Shown here one piece after another: positions 12,001 through 22,044 of a DNA stretch of 30,741 nt (the first letter of the stretch is position 1; each line of letters begins with the position of its first letter). The DNA is taken from the NCBI GenBank assembly GCA_000934455.1, contig JXUT01143637.1:1-30741 (forward strand). Direction: 5' to 3'. Below the pieces are notes generated by a model. It saw only the letters and a program-made list of their open reading frames with translations, ran no database searches and was not told the origin of the DNA. This DNA comes from Apostichopus parvimensis. Lineage: Eukaryota > Echinodermata > Holothuroidea > Aspidochirotida > Stichopodidae. The position numbers were made by a program, and so were the translations under genes.

Positions 12001-15000
12001 CGGTCAGTTGGGAATCCCTACGGTAAACATATAGGCATGAACTGTAATTAATTATAGCACAAATGCGACTAAAAAAATCACCTTAACTACATCCTCTACC
12101 TGTAATCTGGTTACGACTCTTGCTTTTTACAGATCTATATTTGCATATCTACGGTATGTAATGTTAGTAAAGTACACATGTATGCAACATGCACGGTACT
12201 GCACGTACGTAATTCAGTTTTCATTTTAAAGAGGCTAAAAGTGTCAATTTGATAGGTAAATGTACTCCGCTCAAACCAGACTCCCTTTATCTAATTAAAC
12301 CGTTCTACATACGCTATATATACGCCAGTGTCCTGTCGTCTTGGGTGATAGAAACGAAATGACCAAGAAAGATCACTGGACAAAGAAGGTTACCCTTCTA
12401 ATTAGCCAGACCGCAACGACCGGTTTCTCGTCGAGATGATGCATTAACTTTCGTCCCCCATCATTTCATGAGCAGCTTGTAACCGTTAGAGGCAGAGAGG
12501 TATATATACTGTTAATATGTGAGTAGCTCTCAGCATGGGTGAAAATTCCAATGAAATAGTTGACTCATCTAAACCATGTAGATCTATGACTGACGTCAAA
12601 TTACGTTCACACTTGGTACTGTAGATACAGCATCTAACCTATATGGCAGTGATTGTATTCTAGTATGATAATTTACTCTTGGGAGCTGTTAATACATTTA
12701 AGGGAATATTAAGTCTCCAGTACTTATGACTCCATCAAGTATTTCCAAAACCAAACATTAAAACTACTTAAAGTATCCGGTCACAGGGGGTGTACAGCTG
12801 TACTACTGTATGAAGGTTACCAAACCACTCTATGCATGGTACAGTCGGGGGAGAGTGCTAAGGTTATGGGGAGACAGGTAAGCAAGAAGCAATGTAAATA
12901 AGCAATACTGTGGATGATAGTTGGGATTTTGTCTGCTTTAATGACAAATCATTATGTACCAAAATATTGTCAGTCAACTGCTAACAATCCCATCAACAGT
13001 GAGGGTCTTTAAATGTTTTTTCTGTATTTTAATAACCTTGTATCCAGATAACCTGAAAATGTTATCAAATATTTCAAAATGAGGACACCGTTTTCTCATT
13101 TTCTTATCCAACGTATATGAATTTTTTTTTTTTGTTTCTTCGTAACACAAATTAAGTGTTCTGGATATTTTCATTTAGTGATACAGTGTAAAGATCTCAT
13201 AAATAACAATGTAGAGTACTCTGATTGTCTGTTATAATTGGTAACTTTTTTAATTTGGGTTCAACTAAATTGTTATAATTGTAAAGAAAAGTCTATGTTG
13301 GAAACTAAACTGTACTGGTCTAGCAAGCGTTCGACTGTCAACGAGATTCCTTTGTCCCATAGTACTCCACATGTACAGTAAATTAATGATTAAAATAAAA
13401 CCCAAAAATTTCTACAAAAATTTGTTATAAATTTATAAGCGATCAAATTTTGCAGCGTTTTAGAATCAAACTTTAGTTTTCTGCCATTATACAGTTTGCC
13501 AATATGTCACTAGCCCTTATTATTATCATAGTTCACATTTTTAGCTGCTTCAAAAAAAATCTTATGTATATTAAATAAATAAACATAAATTCCATATGAA
13601 TCCAAGCTTTGGTGAAATATGCATCGCCATAGAGGCGCAGTGGCATGACGCAATAGATCTGTGAACAATTACTGCTCGCATCTCAAGTTCAATATCAGGT
13701 AAGACATGTAGGCATACAGTTGTACATACTGTAGCTCGGCACTGTACATACACGTGTGTACAACAAGTACTGTACAGTACGACATATATGATTATGACAG
13801 TAAATACTGCACAAACCATGTACACACACAATATTACACATACACATGTGAATCTTGTTTTGCCAAATAACAGCAAATTGATGGAAAGCTAGACATAAGT
13901 TTGCAGAAGCAGATTCCCTGAGGCAAAAATCAAGAGATTCTATCGACTTGGCCTCCTCGATCATCGGGCAGAAGAAAAAGAAAAAAAAACCCGTAGCACG
14001 GTCTGCTATTACTACTGATGTTTCAAAGAGAATGCATTTAGAATGGATGAGATGGTTCTTGCGTGGAAATCAAAACACTTCATCTTTCTAGACATCTGTG
14101 AAATCACTTTAAATCCACGTATAGTGGATTAATTAACATGTTTCACTACGTAGCCCTTAACCCGTTACAGAAACCACTAATTAGTGGACAAATACTTAAC
14201 ATGTTAAAAAGGGGTATCAAAATTTAATGTACAGTATCTATAGAATAAAATTGATTTGAGTAGCTAATTAAATTTGTCTTATTTCATAATTTACAATACT
14301 TATAGGAATTTAATAGTGAAAACTGAAATCATTTCTTTGAGTTTCATTCCCTTGAAGCAGACGTAATTCCAAGTTCCCAACCAATATATTTTTTTGTCTA
14401 GATGGTAGGGAAGCAATCACACCCAATGAAGCTAAGTATCAATTCTTATTAGACAGAGTTTCCAGCAACTGGTACGAAAGATGAATGCCTTGAATCGCCA
14501 ATTCTAAACCTGACATCTAACAGTGGAACTACGCTAATTGTATGAAAAGAAACAAATCGTTAAACAATAACTCAATTGCATTATAAAATCAACTGTTGAA
14601 ACAAACACAACATTTTATCATACAAAGGAAAATTATGTTAATCACTAAAGTGGAGGAAACCGGGTGAAAAGTTTTTGCATCACATGCATGGTTGCCTTTA
14701 CAAGAAAATCTTCAAATTAATAAAAGCAAACCAAAAAAGTGGTCGGGGAGGGGGGAGGACACTGGGAAGGGTTACAAGCAACTAAAATGAGATTTAGGAA
14801 ACAATAAGCAAATGGCATACAATATTAGACTGTGATATACAAGTATGACTTATTTAGATACATAATTAAGTTTGATATTTTGCAGACTGTTAAAAATCAC
14901 TGCTAGAAGATAGAATGCATTTAACGATGTTCCAGGTACCTGAATATGGCTCAATAATTTCCTTATCTTTGTACTTTTGGTTTTTATCATCAAATATGTT

Positions 15001-18000
15001 GGCACAACCTGACACTAAAACAAAAAATGAGGGCTTCTTGAACGAACTGACAAAAGGAAAAACAAAAAACAAACTTAGCTAAATATTTTGAACTTTCTTT
15101 CTGTCAATTTGTGGTAATCGCATTTTACCCCCAATGTTGCTGGAAGAAGACATCAATGTCAACATCTTAACTTTTATTATAAAATAACGAAAGTGGACAT
15201 CATGTACACTGTAACACAGTTGCATATTTCTATGCATCCAGAGGGAAGGCTGCAGTTATCGGCATTTATTACCAAGTCAAACAAGACAATACAAACACAA
15301 TCAGTAAGTCCACAAATTTCAGCAAACTTTATGGCGGCTATTAAAACAATAACCTAATCTCTCCGTAATGGGCTTGGCTTCCCTACATCTTTCGAAGAAA
15401 CTATAAATGATAACAAAAGCACTCTTAAACCATTTGTGTCTAATTTGTTCCAATTCTCTTCTTCTTTTGCTGCCAATGTGCCACTGATTTTGATGGCAAC
15501 ACAATGCTCTTGCCATTATGTTTGTTGTTGTGTCTAATTCTGCCACATGTACAACAATAATACATACAAGGTAAGTTCCTATTGTAGCGTACATGGCGAA
15601 AAAACCCTCAATATAACAGTGTCCCTTTTCCTGTTCCAAGGGTTTAATCAGGTGAATAGATGACAAAATCACAGGAAGGTGCCTTGCCAAAACTGCCCAC
15701 AGGACACTCATAAATTGCTTATTTCCATGCTTTATTCATAATCCTGTTCCTATTGAACAAGATGAGAGAATCAAGGGCAATGCGTTCTTTCTTGGAAACA
15801 ACATTCCTACCAATGAAATACGGTATTTGATATTTGAAAATAAACAAAGGTCTGGCATGAAGGAGAGAGGTGTCGAGGGGATTCGTTTGCCAGATGATTT
15901 ATTCACATGACTTGCTCGCCAAATTTACTGCCACAATTTGTTACCTTTCCTCGCAACACACGCCCCATTTACAAAATTTACAAAATTGTGGAGAATTTTT
16001 CTTCATCAGAAATAATTTATATTTTGAAACAATAGGGCTCATGTCATACTTTTGTTGATCTTTCGAAGAAAGAAATTCCTTAATTTTCACCTATAATTGT
16101 TTCTGTTTCTATTGTTAATGTTTACAAATATTAACTAAATATGTGAAAGAACACAGATTTAGTAACTGTGCATCATATAGATGCCTAACAAGTGCACATT
16201 CTCGCCGATAGATAAATACAGTACTACGACGGTACTGTTGGTAAAACACAATTTCTCAGGACTCAAAAAACAGGTGTGCAGAAGTCTCTTTCTTTTACAA
16301 TAATTTTGAGCCAATGCACATTAAAATTAGAAGTTACCCTGACTAGCCTGGTCGGTACCTTTTAAAGTTAAATAACATGTCATACTGTAAATGTGTCTCA
16401 TAATCTCTAACTTGATACATAGAGAGAAGCTACTGTAACTATAAACAATGGTTGTTTTTTTACCTACAGGGTAAAAATTGCCACATTTGGCCCTTTAGAA
16501 ATCAGGGGGTCCACTCGGACAATGAGTAAAGGAGTTTTACTGTATTTTAAGTCTAAACCATAAAAAATCATTCCAAAGTTCTTAAATGCAATTTTGCAGG
16601 TCTGGTCACACTGATCTAATGCTGTGAATCTAACCATTTGTATCCAACTAGGCTACTGTACTGTGGGTATGTATATACTGTGCGATATATACACACAGTT
16701 ATATGGGACTTATGCAAGGTAAGAGGACTATCCATGGCTTCACTTCCACACAATTCAATCAGACCAGTGCAAATTACACACTACCAGTTTTGTACACAAA
16801 AGACAAAGCAGATCTATGGAGTGTATTGTTGATCTTAATATCAAAGTGTTTACCAAGAGTAAACATTATTCATACAGGATACCATGAGAAACAAATACAA
16901 ATGAAATAAGTGTGAGAGGTGCAGATAGGTCTTTTTGAAGCTGACTTGAAATTGGTAGGGGGGGGGGATAGGGCTACCAGCCTATCAAATATGTATAATT
17001 TCAAAACATACACAATTATACTCATGCAGTAAGCCTTTGCTATTACAATATATATGTAATGGACAATCATTAAGAAAGAATTTAGTCGGTAGTACAGTAG
17101 GCCCAAGGTCTTGGTATAAATTTGTCTAATGAGGTGTTCCTTCCAACTGTAACATCCGATACTTGCGTCTCCTAACATTAAAGCAGTTATCCCACAATAT
17201 TAGCTACAGTAACAAACTTTAAACATGTTTGGCCTGCTTAACAAGATATTACTGAGGTAAAAGTGACTAAACAGCTTCTAGTCTAGTCTTGATGTTGACA
17301 CTTCAGTTTAAAAAATAGATTTGCAAATTTCAGCATTACGGCTTATTGGGTATAACTGAGCCTAGGACTAGGCCGAGGCCAAGTTGAACATGTATGTGAA
17401 GATATACCCATAATATGTGAAGATACAGAGCAGTGTGGAGTGAATGGTAGGTGTGTGTATACTAAATGGTTTAAGTTTGTGTGAAGATCATGAATTTCCT
17501 TCATTCTGTTTGCAAAATCTGGGTCTATGATTTTTCATTAGTCCACAACATAAATCATGCCTCACATATCATTGATACTTTGATATAGCATGGTGGGCTC
17601 ATAATTGACGCACTTAAGGATACAGTAACTGTAACTAGTGTAGGCCTTAGTATACATCCATTGACTTTGGATGCTGTTTGCAATGCTCTGAGCCTCTATG
17701 CTCAGGTACCAGAGAGTAGTGGTATCATTTTTGAGGTAATTTTGGTTATTTTTATGGAGTAAGATTTCCAAATGCCCCAAGAAAGTGTAAAACTAGGGGT
17801 TGTTTAAAGCATAAAAAACCCACAATTTAATCAGTATATACCTGAAATGGATTAAAACTCATCAAATATGTAACTCTGCTTGACTGCAAAAAGTTAAGGC
17901 TGCCTGCTGTATCGTTGCTAGTAATATTTGAAGGTGTGTCAATTAAGAAGGTGCGTCAATTATGAAGCCTTTACTATACAAGCAAAAAATAGGTATGTAA

Positions 18001-19055
18001 AAATGTATTAAGCATAATGTTATCTCTGTAATAACTAGCCCACTTGTCACAAAGTGTTCCAGCTTTTACTGGCATCCTTAGATGCCTAATGGTCTTTGCA
18101 TAAAGCATTTGCCCTTTATTTGGGCAGTTTGAAAGCATACTGTAGGCTATCGTTTTAGTAGAAAATATCACTGATTCACAATATTTTGGCACAATTATAT
18201 AGTTACATTAATTATGTGAGCATATATAATACAAAGTGGCTATTCTTACGACGAGTCGTAAGAATAATTTCCGATTACGCATGCGCAGTTGCTATTTTTA
18301 CAACCAGGAGTAGCCTACTATTTTTACGACCATGAGTAACAATAATTTCCGGTAAGGGTTAGGTTTACCCCTACTACACGCACAGTTGCTTTATTTACTT
18401 TACTGCGCGTGAATTCGCCGATGTCGTAAGAATAGTTTATAGATAATTGTTACGACTAGTCGTAAGAATAGCCACGGCCTATATAATACTACTACTAGGC
18501 CTAGACTTTATGTTTCAATCAGTTTGCTGCAATTTTACCCAAGGTCATGGAAAACACTGGATGTTGGACAGAACTATCTGCAGGCTCTTACTTTAGACTT
18601 AAGTCTAGTAAAAATGGGGAGAATGGGGCTTTCGGGAGTACGGGGGGGGGGGCAGATTGTACACTGGGCTTACACTTACAGAGACCAATGCTATACACGT
18701 CACTAAAGTTGTATCACTAGCCTAACACTGACTTACAAAATTAGTCTGTCTGCCCTAGCAGAGTCCAAACATTACAGAAGGCTGAAGTAAACCAAGTCTA
18801 TTTCAGTCTACCTCATGCTAAGTAAGTCCCAGTCTACACATGACTATGACGTAATTGACCACTAACAGTAACAAGTAACGTTAGGCCTAACGTACGTAGC
18901 CCTTACTTAGGATATATAACTAGGCTAGCCTACTTAACTTTACGCTACTGTAAGCTCTTAGTCTTACCGAATTTCTTTCCACCGTTATGATGTTTTTTGT
19001 TGCTTTTGACGGGTGCGGACGGTTTTCTTTCCTCCTTGCCAGACTGAGCCCCCAT
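2950..19055 (-). CDS. Proposed five-exon gene for an unrecognised basic protein with a myristoylation-like N-terminus
   Basis: Exon-like blocks at 18968-19055, 14940-15014, 11078-11179, 3674-3781 and 2950-3002 have plausible splice sites, all join in phase 1, and total 426 nt, exactly 141 codons plus TAG with no internal stop. The product starts MGAQSGKEERKPSAP, fitting the N-myristoylation pattern (Gly2 with a small residue at 6) and followed by a Lys-rich stretch to ~28, reminiscent of membrane-binding MARCKS-type N-termini. The middle holds NRWDDLMTRRNRQGCMMGNC and the C-terminal part RFSKFRRSHKRVDRLISSL. No domain or membrane segment is recognised. Consistent phase over five blocks argues for a real gene, but intron lengths of 3.7-7.3 kb leave room for missed exons, and the last exon is the weakest. 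Confidence 0.45.
3674..3781 (-). CDS. Unrecognised gene, candidate exon 4
   Basis: A 108-nt block with acceptor ctctcacaag and donor AAAGG|gtaag. Reads HGDAWDDPSMLQRFSKFRRS and then HKRVDRLISSLTGEK. It is rich in Arg/Lys, hydrophilic, and phase 1 in and out. Confidence 0.5.
5863..6150 (+). repeat. Two degenerate ~144-bp tandem copies
   Basis: The word GTAGTGTGACAAATAC recurs 144 bp apart (near 5896 and 6040), with flanking similarity on both sides, such as GATAC(A/C)A upstream and ACATGTGATG downstream. A weaker relative (GTAGTATGACATAA) occurs near 6459. Confidence 0.5.
6605..6633 (+). repeat. ATCG microsatellite
   Basis: Tetranucleotide GATC/ATCG repeats with one interruption (CGATGGATCG). 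The run is self-complementary. Confidence 0.8.
7321..7735. mobile_element. Dispersed repeat interrupted by a ~357-bp nested insertion
   Basis: 7321-7346 and 7704-7735 are the left and right halves of a sequence present uninterrupted at about 7901-7965 (AGTCA.TAGAATGATACAGTC then GAACTTCTAATTAATGAT). The insert carries the foldback and is flanked by AATGAA at 7347-7352 and 7701-7706, a possible target-site duplication. Confidence 0.55.
7347..7528. repeat. Foldback (long inverted repeat) element
   Basis: Arms at 7347-7402 and 7475-7528 are near-perfect reverse complements, sharing GGTTAATCAACGGTCTAGCG and GTGCGTTACTCACA. The ~72-bp loop holds a smaller palindrome around GGGCGGAGCCC with flanking GATGCAC/GTGCATC. 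It has no coding capacity, so a non-autonomous foldback or MITE is likely. The word GTGCGTTACTCACAGGATT recurs once more at about 7623. Confidence 0.75.
7742..7900 (+). repeat. Dispersed repeat copy (others near 1470 and 12777-12895)
   Basis: GGTAGAACGAGAAGGA recurs at about 1480. GAGCCGGTCATAGGG..., followed by AAGTGCTAAGGTTGTGGGGA and GACAGG, matches 12777-12895 with scattered substitutions. No coding capacity or clear termini were seen. Confidence 0.5.
9690..10560 (+). repeat. 97-bp minisatellite, about nine copies
   Basis: Copies start at 9690, 9787, 9885, 9982, 10080, 10178, 10275, 10372 and 10469, a period of 97-98 bp. Each begins GAGTACCAATCCAT and contains GTACAGGTAACTAATACAGT and GCTAGGAACTTGAGAATGAG. 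Copies differ at a few sites, notably a CGATACAAAATTG versus TGATACTTAATTG end and a TATTGAGTAC versus TACCAGTAC centre. Confidence 0.95.
11078..11179 (-). CDS. Unrecognised gene, candidate exon 3
   Basis: Reads EGNRWDDLMTRRNRQGCMMG and then NCSSRRSTEEDIV, ending at GTAG|gtaagt. Only this frame is open. The acceptor is uncertain: aag at 11180/11181 keeps phase with exon 2, while gag at 11175/11176 would start in phase 0. The pyrimidine tract is poor. Confidence 0.5.
11180..14939. other. Intron-like stretch; includes a GC-richer patch at 12240-12540
   Basis: No supported minus-strand exon. It contains a dispersed repeat copy (12777-12895), two TATA-like words in a GC-richer patch (12314-12320 and 12501-12508), small palindromes (14113-14131 and 14176-14189), and a plus-strand exon-like block at 14402-14484. 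Confidence 0.4.
11431..11800 (+). repeat. Old local duplication flanking a C-rich tract
   Basis: 11431-11590 and 11671-11800 are diverged direct copies sharing AAG(T/C)ACTGTATAA, GTGCAGAATG, TATGCAATCA and ATAATGAAACTGAAA-type words. A C-rich tract at 11621-11650 lies between them. Confidence 0.6.
14940..15014 (-). CDS. Unrecognised gene, candidate exon 2
   Basis: A 75-nt block between a strong acceptor (ttttttgttttag) and a gtacct donor. In phase 1 it reads SGCANIFDDKNQKYKDKEII followed by EPYS. A second frame is also open, so the reading relies on phase agreement with exon 1. Confidence 0.4.
15319..15711 (-). other. Unexplained 130-codon open frame
   Basis: This is the longest open frame in the left two-thirds. 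It begins MSVLWAVLARHLPVILSSIH and has one hydrophobic stretch (around 40-55) and a basic patch (GSKRRRELEQIRHKWFK). I recognise no family, and no terminal repeats were found around it. It could be chance, a transposon remnant, or a single-exon gene in an intron of the proposed left gene. Confidence 0.2.
18236..18475. mobile_element. MITE-like element with palindromic terminal inverted repeats
   Basis: The left end GTGGCTATTCTTACGAC and the right end GTCGTAAGAATAGCCAC are exact reverse complements over 17 bp. Similarity extends to ~30 bp through the inner palindromes ACGACGAGTCGT and ACGACTAGTCGT. The direct repeat TATATAATAC flanks it at 18223-18232 and 18480-18489, three to four bases outside the ends. 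The interior (240 bp total) is non-coding and contains GCATGCGCAGTTGC. Confidence 0.75.
18968..19055 (-). CDS. Unrecognised gene, first coding exon
   Basis: An ATG with G at -3 and G at +4 opens 29 codons (MGAQSGKEERKPSAPVKSNK, then Lys/His/Gly-rich), ending at a strong donor, TTCG|gtaagac. The GC content is higher than the surroundings, as expected near a promoter. This is the best-supported block of the model. Confidence 0.55.
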
Positions 19056-21191
19056 TACTCCGCCTCAGCTGGCGATGAAAGATTGATCGGTATTCTACCG
19101 TAATTCCACACGATATGGTCCAACATCGAAATAGTATAGTACCGTGAATCACAACATGCAGACGACTTGTGGGCGATCATAAATTGTGCTGAAACGCCGA
19201 GGCAGAGAACTCTTACTCTTAGTTACATTGTAAATACTGTGGGAAAGGTGGCAATTGATAACCAGGAAGTGTCCTAGGTGCCATTTTGGGCAATAATTTG
19301 GTGGTAGGAAGGGGCGCTGTTTTACTTTTAGAATGCTGTATATTACGACGTCTATATACACTGGCATACTACTTTTCGTATGTCGTTGTGTGGATGTCAC
19401 AGAAATTTCTTTGTTGGTTTGAACATGGAGGTAAAAATGGTTTGAACAATTCGTACGGCATAAAATTATGCAATGGTATCTACTCGCACACGTTACTGCC
19501 AGGGATGTACAGATAAGCAGTTAGCTGTCTTTGCCAGGGTACCAAAAAGGGATCGAGCAACCGTACCATCATTTATTTTACGTGGGAAGGGGAGTGGGAG
19601 GGGGAGGGAGAACAGGGAGGTGCAGGGTTCAGATGTTAGGTGCTGAGGAGGCATCTGGGGAGGGGTGGGGTGCTTTGACAAATTTTGGTAAAATGGAGGG
19701 TTCCTAAATGCAACTAAATGGTGCTGCATACTGTATATGTTTTGCAACATTTAAAACAATTTACTACATAATTTTGTATTTTACTGTACCTGGGCTTACA
19801 TGACATATGTATGTACGGGTTGGCTGAGATCCCTCAATTTTAATCTGGGTTGGCTTATCTACAAGGCACCAATTCCTAATAACTATGTTTAATGAGTAAT
19901 CACTAATCAGGCTTGTATGATGTTCAAGTGACCTCTCACCTCTTATTTACAAGTCTAGCATCACAGACACACATATATGCAGCCACCCACACACAGACAA
20001 ATACATAAACACACACACACACAAGCTGATGTACAAAGGACAGAACACTGCCATATTATTGGAAAACTAAAGGAAGTTAATGATAAATCTTGTTAATAAA
20101 GAAACTACATTAAAGCTAGGCTCATTATGAATTAGTTCTCGAAAATCTAAACAATCTTTGTTTTGTCACAATTGTCTAGTAAATAATCAACAGAATCACG
20201 ACAATGCCTTTTCTTTTCTTTTGTTGCCAAATTTTTGGCCAATTCACAAGAGACGGAAAGAAAGGAAAAATTCAAAACCGAAAAGGACCTCGTCATGGTT
20301 GTGTGATTATCGACTACACAATAGTACCACAAATAAGTGCAGAGCAGGCCATCGGCTAATTTGTGCTTGTAATGAAGTGCATAAGCTTGTGTCAAAGTGT
20401 AGATGTTTTATATTCATTGTTTCTTATAATCTGCTTAGAAAAGGTACACAAAATCTTAACACCAACATCTGGAGAGAAAAGAGGACGAAAAAAATATGAA
20501 AATCTAAGGGCATTGATTCTTCACAAAATTGTATTGTATTGTCATAATTCATAGAGTTGTAATATGCCATTAGATATTTTTTATCTAGAAGATATGTCTT
20601 CTTGATTTGTGTAACTTGAAGTCTTAGTCAGCTGGTGTCTTTTGCCCCACTAGCCTGCAAGATCTATACCATAATTCAACCAAAACTGAAAATGGTGTTG
20701 CACTGAAGCTTTATTAAAGTTTTCTGATTACACAATTTTTTTTTTTTTAATATTTCGGAATTATTGCGACACAAATAAATCACCATGCTTAGAAGTTGAT
20801 CATGCACCATATCAGTAAACCAACTACTTTGAGGGAAGAAGGGTGTGCAGATATGTGTGGGTAGGGAGGTAGGAAGCAAAATTCATCTTATATTTTGGCA
20901 CCCAGAAAATACTTGAATTTTATAAAATGCATTCTGTAAATCTTCCACTAAAATCATGTACAGTTCATATCTCACCAGCACAAAGAAATACTGGGGTATG
21001 AATACTCTCTAGGTTGGGGTACTATATTGCATTGTTTAAAGAGGAGGATGTGAGGTTTCCCCCCCCCCCCATCAAGTGTCTAAGGGGTTCCTTCTCCATT
21101 TTGAAGAGTAATAAAGGGTGTCTACAAAATATGATAAATATGGGCATTTGTAGCTGTGTTTTCATTTTTTGGGTAAATATAATTGTCCCCT
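19056..21191. other. Intergenic region between the left gene and the QTRT1 3' end
   Basis: The two minus-strand genes are in tandem. The region carries G-rich purine tracts (19583-19673), an AC microsatellite (20009-20023), a poly-T run (about 20737-20748) and a poly-C run (21060-21070). A 113-codon plus frame at 20158-20499 overlaps an antisense frame and shows no protein features. Confidence 0.5.
19583..19673 (+). repeat. G-rich tract cluster
   Basis: Several G3-G5 runs (GGGAAGGGGAGTGGGAGGG, later GGGGAGGGGTGGGG) within 90 bp form a strong G-quadruplex candidate on the plus strand. Confidence 0.5.
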
Positions 21192-21197
21192 TTTATT
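21192..21197 (-). terminator. Candidate QTRT1 polyadenylation signal
   Basis: This is the first AATAAA on the minus strand after the QTRT1 stop, about 0.7 kb downstream. No closer AATAAA or ATTAAA was found. A non-canonical signal nearer the stop cannot be excluded. Confidence 0.25.
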
Positions 21198-21782
21198 TCT
21201 ATATTGATAACAGATAAATTTGATGTGGCAAAAACCTAATCCGGCTGTGAGATACTGGCAGACTTGATTTACGTAAAATCTGAACGAAGCAGGCGATACC
21301 ATAATTATAAATCTGTCCGGAAGCGCACCAGGTAGCAAGAAGAGGAAACGTCCGGGTAAACTGGACGTCCGGTCACCCCATCCCTAGTTACAGTCTAGAA
21401 TTATTGTATTAGTATTAGAATACATTCTTGACAACGAGTAATGTGCATCTACGCTCAAGAAATGGTTTCCTCAGCCATACTGGACATCAGAGGTGTCAAA
21501 TGTTCATTTCCAGAAGAACTGGATTATTTCTCCACACCAGTTGTTCTCAATTGACTTTCTACAAGGTCCGTAGAGAAAAGTAGAGAACAAAAGGCACAAT
21601 ATCTAGTTTCAGGGCCAGTTTGGGCCTGATTGCAATCTATCATGAGCCAGTTTGGCATGCTGGCCACCGATTGTGAATCCCTGCTCTTCACTCAGAGTCT
21701 CATCTCAGTAGCCACTTCTTCTAACTTGCTCCGACGTGACCTGACGAGATCTGACCTTCCTGCCTGTCATCTTCAGAGCCGT

Positions 21783-21842
21783 CGCAATCTCCAGTAGATG
21801 CTCGTAATCTCCAGTAGATGCTCGTAATCTCCAGTAGATGCT
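21783..21842 (+). repeat. Three 20-bp tandem copies in the QTRT1 3' flank
   Basis: The unit CGTAATCTCCAGTAGATGCT is repeated three times exactly except for one C/T change in the first copy. It starts 50 bp past the QTRT1 stop, so it probably lies in the 3' UTR. Confidence 0.9.
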
Positions 21843-21891
21843 TGTTACGAGACATGGAGTGGTTCGTTTCCATGTTATCGCTGCTTTTCCC

Positions 21892-22044
21892 TCACGTATC
21901 AAGGGTGACATTAACCGATTCGAGTGCCTCTGTCAGCCATATTGGATAGTTCTTTTTGGGATACACAGTTCTCATGAAGCTCCTGATAAATTCTGGAAAC
22001 TTGTCCTCTGTTATGCTTTGTCGTATCCTCTCCATTAATCTCAT
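21892..22044 (-). CDS. QTRT1: QTRT1 coding exon 8 with stop
   Basis: Fifty residues plus [22 protein letters not shown] to the C-terminus ESVNVTLDT. This matches the conserved C-terminal helix region of the family (FPxF...W...AL.SV.ITL in vertebrates). The acceptor is atgcag. Confidence 0.95.
   Translation of the reverse strand: MRLMERIRQSITEDKFPEFIRSFMRTVYPKKNYPIWLTEALESVNVTLDT

Larger units (their letters stand above)
15015..18967. other. First intron of the proposed left gene
   Basis: Apart from the 130-codon frame and the MITE-like element, nothing is recognised. A poly-G run lies near 16959-16967, and TAGGCCTA-type words appear near 17370 and 18497. Confidence 0.4.

Noticed and set aside
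13571-13964. Two overlapping 89-101 codon minus frames
   Set aside because: Cys/Val/Tyr-rich translation of TGTAC-rich DNA in two competing frames; no support.
16870-17178. A 102-codon minus frame
   Set aside because: Tyr/Ile-rich translation of AT-rich DNA crossing a poly-G run; no protein-like features.
17842-17883. A 42-nt minus-strand block with a good acceptor (ctttttgcag) and gtatat donor reading SSRVTYLMSFNPFQ
   Set aside because: Only open in phase 0-0, while the other blocks of the left gene are all phase 1; including it introduces a stop.
18539-18577. A 39-nt minus-strand block in phase 1-1 (DSSVQHPVFSMTLG) between ctgcag and gtaaaa
   Set aside because: Phase fits, but the pyrimidine tract is poor and such a short open frame is easily chance. 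It would add 13 residues if real.
20147-20499. Overlapping open frames on both strands (113 and 82 codons)
   Set aside because: They are mutual shadows with no domain, splice support or composition bias; likely chance.
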